A stretch of DNA of 64,000 bases from Cynocephalus volans (Eukaryota; Chordata; Mammalia; Dermoptera; Cynocephalidae). The stretch is from NCBI RefSeq assembly GCF_027409185.1, contig NC_084464.1:44367095-44431094 (forward strand), given 5' to 3'. Below, piece after piece: positions 11,278 to 22,620 of the stretch (its first letter is position 1; each line of letters begins with the position of its first letter). Under the pieces are notes generated by a model. The model did not search any database. It was not told the origin of the DNA and worked only from the letters and a program-made list of their open reading frames with translations. The translations under genes and the position numbers were made by a program.

Positions 11278-12059
11278 TTGGGCAACTGCTCAGACTTGTA
11301 ATCTTGTTAATTTGGCTGATCAGCTCTCTAAAACTTTTCAGAAGAAGGGAAAAAAAAAGGTAAAGTCATGTGTTTCCAACTTCAGCAGCTAACCAGTCAA
11401 ACCATATCTCTTAAGGAAGAAAAACTGCCCCAGGCAACTAGAGAAGACTGTTTTTACTGTAAAAGACCAGACCACCTTTAAAAAGATAGCCAAAAACTTA
11501 AACGGCAGCAAGAAAAAAAGGCCACCCAAGAGGAATAGGGCTGCTCTGAGAGTCAAAAGGCGCCTTTCCACTTCTTACTAAAACTTCGGGAGAAATAGGT
11601 CAATAAATTGGGAACAGACTCATGCTCTTATCGATACTGGGGCTACCCTTTCTGCTCTCAACCTCACCACACTAAGTTGTCACCTTCCTTGGAGTAATAA
11701 AGCCATTCAAATAGTGGGGGTATCTAATCAGCCCATGACTGTTTATAAATCCTGACCCTTAGACTTTCAAATAGTGTCACTTAGCTGTTTCCATCCCTTT
11801 TGCGTGTTCCTTCAGCCCCTATGCATCTCCTTAGCAGAGGTTTCTTAGAGCTTTATAATACGCATATCTCCTTTTGTCAGAAGGGGAAATGTATTTGAAT
11901 ATGAGGAAGCAAAGAGGAACACAGGGACAGGAAAAACAACTAAATGAAGAAGGAACTGTAGCTATACAAATTGAACAAAATTTTTCAAATGTTGAGCTAG
12001 TAGATGATGTTAATAACTTATCACAAACACTGTCAGACCTTCTATGGTCACAGTCATCC

Positions 12060-12485
12060 TGTTACATTTCTGTTGCTTATAACAGAATACCCCAAACTGG
12101 GTAATTTATGAAGAAATGAAATTAATTTCTTATAGTTTCAGAGGCTGAGAAGTCTAAAGTCCAGGGAACACGTCTAGTGAGAGCCTTGTTCTTGTTGGTG
12201 ACTCTGCACAGAGATGAAGGGTATCAAATGGTGAATGGGCTGAGCAAGAGAGCTAACCTGCTCACTCACTCTCCTTTTAAAGCCATCAACCACACCCATG
12301 ATCACCCATGAGACCATCAATGGATTAATAGATTCATGAGGGTAGGTCCTCACAATCTAATCATCTCTCAAAGGCCCCACCTTTCAATTCCCATGATAGG
12401 ATTGCCCATCCCCTTAACAATACTTCAATGGAAATCAAGTATCCAACACACAAACCTTTGGGGGACACAGTCAACACACAGTACA
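12060..12485 (-). mobile_element. MaLR-type (MST-like) LTR inside provirus 1
   Basis: Complement of a MaLR LTR: 'gcttataacagaatacc', 'aaactgggtaatttatgaag', and later 'aaaggccccacctttcaa'. It splits the pol region, which continues after about 12,485. Borders are approximate and no clear duplication was found. Confidence 0.75.
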
Positions 12486-14946
12486 CCCATAGGTATTGTA
12501 AAAATAATTTCAGCTACTCCAATCAAAGTTGAGATAGAGTCATCTAAACCTTTATCCATTATAAAACAATACCCTTTAAAACAAAATGCAATTGAGGGAA
12601 TAAGACCTATAATAAAAGATTATGTATAGAAGGGTCTAATTATCCCTTGTACTAGTCCATGTAATACCCCAATTCTTCCAGTCAGGAAGCCTAATGGGAA
12701 GTGTTGGCATTTTGTACAAGATTTAAGAGCAGTAAATAATGTTGTTATTCCAAGACATTCTGTAGTACCTAATCCCCATACCCTTCTGCCAGCAGTTCCT
12801 ACCAAGAGTGAAGTGTTCACTGTCATTGACTAATGCAGTGCTTTCTTCAACATTCCAGTGCACGCAAGTAGTTAATATCTATTTACACTTTGGGATGATA
12901 GACAATACACAACCATGCCTCAAGGCTACATTGAGAGTCCAACTTATTTTTCTCGAATATTAAAGTATAATCTAGCTGACTTAGACTTCCAAGGAAGTTC
13001 CACACTTATGCAATATATTGATGACATATGTCTCTGCTGTCCAGATTTACAGGCTTCTAGAGATAACAGCATGTGTCTCTTAAGACAATTAGCCTTGAAG
13101 GGACATAAAATTTCCAGAAATAAACTTCAGTTTTGACAAAAGCAAGTAAGGTACCTAGGACATCTAATTTCTAAAAAAGGGTTGCTAATAAATCCGGATA
13201 GAATCAAATGAATTTTAGCCTTCCCTGAACCTACTACAAAGAAATGGCTCAAAGGATTTTCAGGTCTAGCTGAATACTGTTGAAATTGGATGCCCAACTT
13301 TTCCCTTATGTGCTCTGTAGCAGATCAGCCAGATCCTCTTGTGTGGAACATAGAAGGACTATCGGCCATATAAACCATAAAAAAAGTCTTACGACAGCTC
13401 CAGCCCTGGAACACCCTAATTATAAACTGCCCTTCTCCCTTTTTGTACATGAAGATAAAGGAAATGCCTTAGGGGTTCTAACTCAGAAGCATGGAGACCA
13501 AAATATACCTATAGGATATTATTGCCAGCAACTAGATGTGGTGGCCAAAGGGTGGCTGCCTTGCATGAGAGCAATCTCAGCTACTGCCCTGCTTTTCAAG
13601 GCAGTTAAAGAAATTATTATGGGCTCCACCCTTACTATCCACATTACACATTCAGTGGAAGTCCTTTTAAATTCGAGCCACACACAGCATTAATCTGTTA
13701 ATAGCCTTGCTTCTTATGAAGTCCTTCTCTTGTCTTTACTAAACATTACCACTGCTGTTGTAACAGTCTTAGCCCTCCTACTCTCTTACTGTTGTCTTCT
13801 GACAAAGCACCTGGTGACTGTATCTCCTTGACCGACCAAGTCACAGACAGGGCTCACAAGAAACTCCTATAGATAACTCTGATGTAATCTGGTTTACAGA
13901 TGGTTCTTATTTAAAGGATTGTTCTGGGAAGCATTGTGCAGGTTATGGGGTTGACTCTTTGAATGAGGTCATTGAAGATAACTCTGCCAGAGGCAAAATC
14001 AACACAGCCAGCAGAATTGATTGCCTTAACAAGAGCTTGTCAACTGGCAGAAAGTAAAGTTACTAACATTTATACAGATTCCTGATATGCATTTGGAGCA
14101 GCCCGTATTTTGGAATGCTCCGGAAACTATGCAGATTCCTGAACTGTAGGGACAATACATCAAAAATGGGCAACAGGTTGCTGAACTTTCAGAAGCTATT
14201 CAAAAACCTAAACCATTGGCTATCACAAAAATTTCTGGCATTCAAAATTAGACACTTCTGAAAGTAAGGGCAATCATTTTGCTCAGGTTGTAGCCAAAAC
14301 TGTGGCTGTAGGATATCCCTGTTTGGAACCCAGCCATGTCAAACTGTCTCTGCAAGTATATGCCTCATTTAAAACCTTGTTGAAAGAGGCACAAGAAAAA
14401 GTTTCTGAGAGAGAATTAAGCCTGTGGAAAAATAGAGAAAGGATGTTTTCTCCTTAAACAGGTTTATGGTATGAACTGAGTATAGGCCAATTCTTCCTTT
14501 AGGACTCCAGCTATCCTTTTTACAGTATGTTTATAAATTAACTCATTAGAATCCAGATAAAATGACAGCATGGGGGAAACAATATTATTGGAGACCATCT
14601 CCTACAGTTGCTCAAAAAGTGTATACTCGCTCTACTGTTTGTCCCAAGCATAATCCTGGAAAACTACTCCATGGATCACAGGGTCATTTCCCCTTACCAC
14701 TGGGACTCTTTGAGATAGGCAGTTGAACTTTGTCCAGCTACTTCCATCTCAAGGATACAAGTATGTTTTGGTTTTAACCTGCATGCTTTCTCATTGGGCT
14801 AAAGCATTCCATGCTGCAGAGCCCTGGCCCAAACAGTAAGTTTCTATTAGAAAAAATTATCCTATCATGGGAAATTCCCTCTGAGCTCCACAGTGATCAA
14901 GGGACACATTTCATTTGCCAAATAATTTGGTCCATTTGCAACATAT

Positions 14947-15306
14947 TGAAAGGACAAGTCGACACCAGTTGACGATCCACTGGAGAGAGCTCGTTTATTA
15001 GGCGGCACACACACATATATATAGGGCTTTTAGGGAAGGCTGATTGGCTTAAAATACAATCCCTACTTAGCATACGGCATGGGGCTTGGGGTGAGCTGAT
15101 TGGTGTGCGATTCGCGCCGGCGGGAAGGAGAATACGGAAGAGAAGGGCAACCAGCGCCATGATGGGGTGCGGCCGAGAAGGGCTTATGTGATCAGGGTGT
15201 GATCCCTTGGGGCATTTGGGTTCTTACGTTCCTCGGTGTGATCCCTTGGGGCATTTGGGTTCTTACATTCCTCGGTGTGATCCCTTGGGGCATTTGGGTT
15301 CTTACA
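14947..15306 (-). mobile_element. 3' LTR of provirus 2 (360 bp)
   Basis: Read on -, it runs TG...CA from 15,306 to 14,947, with a TATA-like 'ctatatatatgtg', AATAAA and a U5 ending cctttca. It is preceded (15,319-15,307) by the polypurine tract aaaaagggaggaa. It matches the 5' LTR at 21,661-21,942 except for about five substitutions and 78 extra bp, which are two more copies of a 39-bp U3-start unit. Confidence 0.93.
15190..15306. repeat. 39-bp tandem triplication of the U3 start
   Basis: Three copies of a unit ending 'ggcatttgggttcttac' stand head to tail, linked by 'rttcctcggtgtgatccc'. The 5' LTR has only one. The linkers repeat the final bases of the polypurine tract (aggaa on -). Confidence 0.92.
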
Positions 15307-16649
15307 TTCCTCCCTTTTTCTTGTTTTAGGAAAGGGGACGTTGAAGTCATCGAGCTACTTCCTGCTGAACTGGGGCGTTGTGGGGGGGCAAAGGGAGGAA
15401 GGTACATAAATACCCATTATGAAACCCCAAAGGAGGGTGGAGAAACAAGTAATTCCAAAAGGGAAAAAGTCCATAAACGTTCCTTGAAGCCACAAGTCGA
15501 ATATGCATCGGTTCCATTGTTCGTAGTTGGAGACTGGAGGGAGCAGCCAGGCGTCGGTGGCAAGGGCGTGTAGGAATGTGTTTCCTCTGTAAGGTGGTGT
15601 CTCTTCAGCATCAGCTGAGGCACTCACAAGATGAGGCGGGCGGTTCATCGGTACCTAGAAGCTGGTAGTTTCTAAGCAAAAGCTGGTTAAAGGCCTGATT
15701 AGAGATTTTTCCCACTTGGGTTTGAAGAAACCTAATGATGCAGGGCAAGAAAAGGCAGGTTATGAGGATAATGATTAGAGGTCCCAAAATGGGCCAAATC
15801 CAAGTTAGGATAGGGTTTAAGATAAAAGAAGAAAAGGGGTTAGAACTGGATGTGGTTCATAGGCTGGAAGCTAAGTTGGTGAGTTTGATGATGTTTGTTT
15901 CTACTAGACCGGATTCATTGATATAATAACAGCATTCTTCCCCAAGGAAGATGCAAGTACCTCCTTTTTCTGCGGTGAGGAGGTCTAGTGCTCTATGGTT
16001 TTGGAGGGTGACCTGAGCTAAAGAGGTAATTTGTCTCTGTAGAGAGGAAAGAGATTCGGCAGTGGAGGTCAGAGCCCCTTCAAGTTTAGCATTTATGTCT
16101 TCGACTGCCCATAAACTGTGTCCTAAGTCTCCTCCCGACAGGCCGGCTCTGACCGCTGATGTTGTTAGGGAAATACCAACCATGATCGGGAGGAAGGAGG
16201 CCCTTTTTTGCCTTGAGGGGGGATGAAGAAGATGGAACAGTTCTGAACTGGTGTACAGAGTGAGTTGAGGGATGATGGTGACAAGAAGGCATGGGGCAGT
16301 AAGATTAGTCAGGATGGAGGTAGAGAGGGTTCCATTGCACCAGAAGAAAGAGCCTGGTGGGGCGACGGTGTGGTTATAAATGGTTGAGGAAGGGAAGCGT
16401 TTAAGGGGACGGCCGCCAGGAGCGGTCGCATGAGAGAAAACAATTTCCGGGAGAGAGAGAGAAAGATGAGTGTTTCAGAAATGATCTGTTGCCAGGTGTA
16501 AATGGGTGACCCTGGGGAGCTAGCAGAGGGGCCTGAAAGCTCCCTGGGTGAAATGAAAAGAACAGGAGAAGACCAAGAAGGTTCATGTTTCCGGAATTGG
16601 GGGTAAGGCTGAGGTCCAGGATAGGCAGAGTTTGAAAGGGTCGGTAGGA
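15307..16649 (-). pseudogene. provirus 2 env remnant (mostly transmembrane subunit)
   Basis: The frame at 16,183-15,857 on - encodes a gammaretroviral-type TM ectodomain: a heptad-rich helix, an immunosuppressive-type segment (QNHRALDLL) and a CX6CC disulfide motif (CIFLGEECC). Upstream frames at 16,695-16,309 and 16,292-16,086 are scraps of the region before it. Most of the surface subunit is missing, and stops and frameshifts separate the pieces. The membrane anchor region downstream is not open. Non-functional. Confidence 0.85.
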
Positions 16650-16837
16650 TGAGGGATACTTTTTTTTTTTTAATTTTTATTTTGCAGCTATACATTTTGG
16701 CTGATTATTGCTCCCCATCACCAAAACCTCCCTCCCTTCTCCCTCCCCCCTCCCCCCCAACAATGTCCTTTCTGTTTGCTTGTCGTATCAACTTCAAGTA
16801 ATTGTGGTTGTTATATCTTCTATCCCCCCCCCCCCGG

Positions 16838-16875
<38 letters not shown>

Positions 16876-17068
16876 TTATATATTAATTTTTAGCTCCCAC
16901 CAATAAGTGAGAACATGTGGTATTTCTCTTTGTGCCTGACTTGTTTCACTTAATATAATTCTCTCGAGGTCCATCCATGTTGTTGCAAATGGCAGTATTT
17001 CATTCGTTTTTATAGCTGAGTAGTATTCCATTGTGTAGATGTACCACATTTTCCGTATTGAGGGATAC
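16650..17068 (-). mobile_element. 5'-truncated L1 inside provirus 2, with 10-bp TSD
   Basis: Body 16,660-17,058 (399 bp), with a poly-T at 16,660-16,671 (the A tail of a - strand insert) and the complement of the L1 3'UTR and end of ORF2 ('gagaacatgtggtatttc', 'gtagtattccattgtgtag'). It is flanked by tgagggatac at 16,650-16,659 and 17,059-17,068. Contains a C run and a (TG)n run at about 16,825-16,872. It is younger than its provirus host. Confidence 0.9.
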
Positions 17069-19540
17069 ACTTAAAAGAATGGTGTGTTAAGTTCTTTTGC
17101 AGCTTGTTATTGGAGTTCTTGGTGGCCGAGGGCGGATCCTGAGTGTAAGGCTTTAGCCTGGAAATATGAATCCATGGAGTAACATGATTACCTGACAGGG
17201 CAAGTTTAGCAGCAGTTGGAGTGCAAAGGATGACAGGACATGGGCCTTCCCACTTAGGGGTTAGGGGGGTTTTGGGTTCTGGGGAAGTGTAGAATACTAA
17301 TTGGCCTGGGCTGAGTGAAAGGTTATTTTTGGAAAGTGACGGATCTGGAAGTAGCCAGTCCTGGTACTTCCATAGCTCGGTGCGAAGGTGGGAGAGCAAG
17401 GGTAAGGCCATGGTGGGTGTTATGGGTCCTTCAGTTGCTGTGATCCCCGGGGGTAGGAGGGGCCTACCATACATGACTTCAAAAGGGGAAAGATTGGAGG
17501 GCTTTTTTGGGAGAGCTCTGGTCTTGAGTAGAGCAAGAGGTAGAAGACGGACCCAATGAAGGTGTAATTCCAGAGACAATTTAGTTAGTATGGTTCTCTC
17601 TACCTTTCCAGATGCCTGAGGTCGGTAAGGGCAATGTAGGTGCCAGGGGAGAGAGAGTGACTGGGAGAGTTTTTGTATTATCTGGGCCATTGTCAGATTG
17701 AATGGAAGTGGGCATCCCAAATCGTGGGATGATTTGGGAAAGGAGAGTCTGGGCTATGGTGGAGGCCTTTTTATTGGATGTTGGGAATGCCTCTACCCAT
17801 CCTGAAAAGGTATCAACAAACACCAAGAGGTATTTGAGGCGCCGGACAGAAGTCATGTGCATCCAGTCGGCCGCGGGTGTGAGACCTCTGGCCTGGTGGG
17901 AGGGGTATGGCCCAGGTTTGAGAGGGGTGTTAGGATTGCTACGCTGGCAGATTGTGCATGAGGAGGAAATTTTTTGCAAGAGGGCTTTGTCAGATGGGGT
18001 GATTGAGAAGAAGGCTTGTAAAAACCGGGATAAAGCTTGGGGGCTAGAGTGAAACAGGTCATGGAGCAAGCGAAAGAGAGAGGACTTATCATCATTAGGC
18101 GGTTGAGGCTGAGAGGGTGTCTGTGAACCTTGGGAGCCGTATGGAAGAATAGGAAGTTGGTTTTGTGTCTGTGGGTGCATTGCTGCAGTGCGTGCGGCGA
18201 GGTCAGCCTTACAATTCCCGCGAGTGATTGGGGAATCGTCCCTCTGGTGGGCTCTGCAATGAATGACTCCTAATTCACAAGGTAAATGGGATGCCTCAAT
18301 TAATGTGGAGATTAATGCTGAGCTGGTGATTGTGTTACCCTTGGTGTTAAGCAGACCGCGTTCTTTATATGGCGGCATGAGAGAGAAGTATATAAAAGAC
18401 ATATTTGGAGACAGTGTATAAGTTAAGAGTTCTTCCTTCAGCTAGAACGCAGGCTCGCGTGGTGGCGATAAGTTCGGCCTGCTGGTTGGTAGTACCCTTG
18501 GGTAAAGGTTGGGCCTCTATAACCGATAGGGCAGGATTTTCCAGAAACGAGGATAGGAGGGTTAGGATTCTGGAAGGTGGGAGGGATTGGAGAGCCTTAT
18601 AGGTAAGGAGGTCTTTGAGGTGATGTGGTGAGAGAATGGTGAGAGGTGCCCCAAATGTTAATTTGGATGCCTCCTTATGCAGTAACTGCCCCGCTGCCAG
18701 GGCTCTTAAACAGGGTGCCCAGCCTCGTACAGTGGGGTCCAACTGTTTTGATAGGTACAAGGGGGTGAATGGGAATGACAGCCTGAATGATGGGGCTTAA
18801 CCCGAGGAGGGCTGTTGTGGTTAATGGATACTGAGCCTGACAAATATATTTGGAGGGGTCTTTTAGTTTTATGTTTACAGGGGAACACTGGGCCAGAGCG
18901 GGGCTGGCAGTGTCCCAAACTGTGGGGTTAAAAGGGTGCATTAGCATGGGTAAGGACTTCTTTGGAGGGGTGGAATTAGTAGGATCTTGGGCTTGAACTA
19001 GCGCTAGGAGGTAGGAAACGGGGGAAGAGGAAGAGGACAGGGGCAAAGTAATGGAGACTTGAAGCCGTGATAGGATGTCCCGACCCAACAAGGGGATGGG
19101 GCATTGTGGCATGACTAGAAAGGAATGGGAGAAAACGGATTGAGTGCCTTGAAGGCAGCAGGTTAAAAGAGGGGTTTTTTGGGGAAAGATTTGTTTACCT
19201 CCTACCCCGACTATAGGAGAGCTGCTGGAGGTGGTGGGGCCTTTATATTCCCTTAAGACCGAAAAGGTGGCTCCAGTGTCCAGGAGGAAAGATACTGGGT
19301 GGCCGTCCACAACCATGGATACCCTGGGCTCTTGCTTTGTTATAGAGATGGTCGGGAAGGGCCCAAGGCTCCTTCAGTCCTCCTCAGTGAGGCCCACCAT
19401 AGGTGGTGTCCACGGTTCGGGGGACTGTGGGGCAGTTGGTCCCTCACCCCTTCGGGCAAGGGGGCAATCAGATCCCCAATGTCCCTTCTTTTTGCATTTT
19501 GGACAAGGAGTGGTAGGTGGCCTGGGGGTGGGGCAAGCCT
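17069..19540 (-). pseudogene. provirus 2 pro-pol remnant with RT core deleted
   Basis: Protease keeps DTGA at 19,280-19,269 in a frame from 19,316. That frame runs into the RT N-terminal segment and then hits a deletion near 18,753-18,761, after which the sequence is the RT connection and RNase H (frame 18,760-18,365). The RT palm with its YxDD is absent. The RNase H DSK-type aspartate is replaced by Val, and a frameshift follows. Integrase is recognisable (HHCC region, DTFSGW and SDNGP motifs) at 18,402-17,581, followed by a 17,720-17,069 C-terminal frame that reads into the inserted L1. Non-functional in itself. Confidence 0.88.
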
Positions 19541-20926
19541 ATGCCCAATGCCCTTCCTTTCCACATTTAAAGCAGGCTCCAGGTGGAGGCTTAGAGGTGG
19601 AGGCTGTGGGAGGGAGCCCAGGGGGTTTGATAAGCCGGGCCAACATCTGGAAGTTGGTGTGGTCGGCCTTTTGTTTTCGGCGTTCTTTTTCCTCCTCCCG
19701 ATTATGAAAAACCTTGAAGGCCACTGACAAGATTTCAGTCTGAGGGGTTGCAGGACCCTGCTCTAATTTTTTAAGTTTAGTTTTAATGTCGGGATAGGAT
19801 TGGGCCAGGCAATAGGTCATAAGGACATGCCGACCGTCTTCTGAGTTGGGGTCTAAGTTAGTGTATTGTTGAAAGGCCTGAGTTAATCTATTGAGGAACT
19901 CAGAGGGAGTTTCCTCCTTTTTTTGGAAAATTACTTGAACGTTTTGGAAATTGACGACCTTGCGAGCCGATTTTTTGAGGCCAATTATTAAGCAAGAGGC
20001 AAAACGGTCTCGAGCCTGGATTCCCTGGGCTGTGTTATAATCCCAATTAGGTTCCTGTTCTGGGACTGCTTGGGGGCCTGGTGGGTGATCTGGATTGGTA
20101 CGATGGGTGTCAGTGGCATGGGTTTGGGCTGTATCCCAGACCTTGCGGCGTTCCTGGGGGAGGAGGGTATTGCTAGGAGCATGAAGATGTCATGATGTGT
20201 GAGGCTGTGGGCCTGCAGGATCCATTGGAATTCTTTAATGTAGGTGGTAGGGTCGGTAGAGAAAGAGCCTAGTCTTTTTTCTAATTCTGTAAGGTCAGCT
20301 AGGGAAAAGGGAACATGGACCCTAACTACTCCTTCAGCCCCAACTACCTTGCGTAGTGGGGCGATTGTTAAAGGGGTGGGGGGAGGTCCTCTGGAACGGG
20401 TGAAAGGGGGGCTTAGTGGGTCTGGAGTAGGTGAGGGTAAAGACAGGGGAGTGGATGGTGCAGGAGGTGCAGAAGGTGACGCGGATGACAGGGGAGGAGG
20501 AGCAGACGCCGGAGGCACTGGGGGAGGAGGAGGTCAGTAGGGTGGGGGTTCATCAGCAGGGTCGAAGGTGGAAGAATCGAGGGGTGACTGTGAAGAGGGT
20601 TTACAGGCTAAAAGGACTTGAGAGGAAGCACAGGAGGAGCAGAGGGCGGGGTTCTGAGCCAAGAGGCGAAAAGCCTCGATGTAGGGGATCTCCTTCCATT
20701 TTTTTAGGTGCTGGCAGTAGTTAAAGAGGTCTCGTAGAATGTTAGGATCTAGTGTGCCCTCAGGGGGCCATGTGTTTTGATTATCTAAAGGATAATAAGG
20801 CCAATCTTGTGTACAGAATTTGGTGAGGAGTTTGGGCTCAATATCCGGCCTGAGGGAAAGGTTGGTGAGGTTTTTCAGAAGGCATTGAAGTGGAGAGTCC
20901 CCTAGGGAGGAGGAGGAAGCGCCCAT
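19541..20926 (-). pseudogene. provirus 2 gag remnant
   Basis: Starts at ATG 20,926 (MGASSSS, a myristoylation-type start). The matrix part runs to a PPPY late-domain motif immediately before a TGA near 20,535. A proline/serine-rich linker and the capsid N-terminal part follow (20,518-19,988), then a frameshift. The nucleocapsid keeps a CX2CX4H zinc-knuckle start (CFKCGKEGHW) near 19,575-19,545, but a TAG cuts the knuckle before its last Cys. Confidence 0.88.
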
Positions 20927-21640
20927 TCTGGTCTCTTAATGGGAATTTAGACAGAAATCGGACAGAGATTTAGTGATAGGACAGATCCTTCGCCGGGCTG
21001 GGAAAGGCGGGATCCTAGAGGGCGTCCCCAGTAGGTCACGTCAGTCCCGGCAGGTTCAGGTACGAACCAGGAGGAGAGAAGGGAGGTGTGGGTCGTCACT
21101 CAGACCTCCACTTCTCTAGGGCAAAAGCCCGGTGCCTGAAGAAACCTAGCGCCAGGATTTTCTGGTCGGGTCCCGGACCCGGGAAGTGGAGAGAAGAGAG
21201 TGGTGGACAGGAGGGTGAAGGAGAGAACAGAATGGGGCTTTTAACCTCCAAAAATGAAAGTAAAAGTTTACCAGGGCTTTGGAACCTGTTATAGTTTGGG
21301 AATTTATGGTGGTCGTGATGACTGTGGTGGGGTGGGGTATGGGCATTAGGGGCTACCGGACGATCTAGACTCCCTGTGGTAGCCTGAAAAAGGGCTGGTG
21401 CCCTCTAGGAAAGGGGGCTTACCTAATGATGAGCCGGTGGTGAGTGGAAGGAGGCAGTGCCGAAAAGAATGGACGAGGGTGGACCGTCAGTGGTGAGCGG
21501 TGGAAGGGAGGCCGGTCCTGGTGGGACGGAGTTCCCAGGGGCGACTTGAAAAGTGCTGCCGCTGCGATTTGAAAAGTGTTACAGCTCGAGGGAGCCTTGA
21601 GGGGCGGCTCGGAAAGTGTTGCCGCTCGAGAGAAACTCCG

Positions 21641-21658
21641 TCCCGGGTTTCAGCACCA
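21641..21658 (-). other. provirus 2 primer-binding site (tRNA-Phe type)
   Basis: On -, tggtgctgaaacccggga lies 2 bp after the 5' LTR. It differs from the Phe primer-site consensus I recall at one position. This is the trait that defines ERV-F-type elements. Confidence 0.8.
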
Positions 21659-21660
21659 AA

Positions 21661-21942
21661 TGAAAGGACAAGTCGACACCAGTTGACGATCCACTGGAGA
21701 GAGCTCGTTTATTAGGCGGCACACACACATATATATAGGACTTTTAGGGAAGGCTGATTGGCTTAAAATACAATCCCTACTTAGCATACCGCATGGGGCT
21801 TGGGGTGAGCTGATTGGTGTGCGATTCACGCCGGCGGGAAGGAGAATACGGAAGAGAAGGGCAACCAGCGCCATGATGGGGTGTGGCCGAGAAGGACTTA
21901 TGTGATCAGGGTGTGATCCCTTGGGGCATTTGGGTTCTTACA
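21661..21942 (-). mobile_element. 5' LTR of provirus 2 (282 bp)
   Basis: TG...CA on the - strand from 21,942 to 21,661, with the same TATA-like and AATAAA elements as the 3' LTR. By eye there are about five differences over the shared 282 bp (about 1.8%). The flanks beyond 14,947 and 21,942 do not show a clear matching 4-6-bp duplication. Confidence 0.93.
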
Positions 21943-22620
21943 TAAGGTCTTTGTTCTGAAGAAAAAGTGGGGAGTCTGGGGGCAGCAGATGGTCTGAGTC
22001 AAATGTCAGGGTCCCATGATGGATTGGGAACTTCAGCATCACAGAGTCTGTGGTCAGTTTCAAGTCCTTGATGTTACCTCAAAGTTGTAGTCCTTATTTC
22101 CTAGGGAGAGCTCGAGGATAATAACCTCAGTCAAACATCATAAAAATACCTGACTTGGATTTCTAATTAACGTGGATGCAGTTTTCCCTTGAGTAAGAGA
22201 GGGAGCTTACAACCAGCGAGGTTGTCTTGCCTCTCTCTTATCTCTCCTCTTGTTTGCAGCCAATTAGAGAGGAAAGAAAAACAAGAAACTTAGTTTCAGT
22301 CCTTAATTGTAGGTGCACAACTTCTGAAGTAAATCAGCATAAGAGGGGGTGATTTCATCTCTGGCACTCTGTCAATTCTTCTGCGAAACTCGAGAAATTG
22401 ATGATTATCAGTTCCCAAGTTAAGGGCTGACTGAAATGTTCTGCTTGGTCTTAGTTACCCCAAAGATGGTTGTTTTTCTGGCTAAGGTCCCTTTCAATCC
22501 CTTTGGGTTTGCTTTTTAACCAAATCTATGCCAAATCAAAACACACCACCTAGTCTAACTCTTCTCTTGTTATTTTTCACCATCTAGTCTACTACTGCCC
22601 TTGAAAGCAATCTGTTTCTA
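21943..22620. other. unassigned block between the two proviruses
   Basis: About 680 bp that fits neither the continuation of provirus 1 integrase nor provirus 2. It has no long frame. It could be the env leader of provirus 1, diverged beyond recognition, or a separate LTR fragment. Confidence 0.35.

Larger units (their letters stand above)
10114..14946 (+). pseudogene. provirus 1 gag-pro-pol remnant (class I ERV)
   Basis: Gag starts at ATG 10,114 with an MGN myristoylation-type N terminus, then breaks. A ruined zinc knuckle lies near 11,445. Protease keeps its DTGA active site at 11,633-11,644. Reverse transcriptase keeps the YIDD motif at 13,014-13,025. An RNase H start (FTDGS) lies near 13,895, and an integrase fragment with a SDQGTHF-like motif runs into the border at 14,946. 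Stops and frameshifts occur throughout. A SINE (11,169) and a MaLR-type LTR (12,060) interrupt it further. Integrase does not resume on the far side of the inner provirus, so sequence has been lost. No functional product is expected. Confidence 0.85.

Noticed and set aside
13280-13693. 137-codon frame as a gene
   Set aside because: It is the RT connection/RNase H segment of provirus 1, with flanking stops.
15199-15407. Repeat-peptide frames on both strands over the 39-bp units
   Set aside because: They are a consequence of the U3 triplication, since 39 is a multiple of 3; no gene.
16876-17720. Frames joining integrase to L1 sequence
   Set aside because: The L1 insertion at 16,660-17,058 creates a chance read-through; not a fusion gene.
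17581-19316. Long pol frames as a functional enzyme
   Set aside because: RT palm missing, RNase H residue changed, frameshifts between frames.
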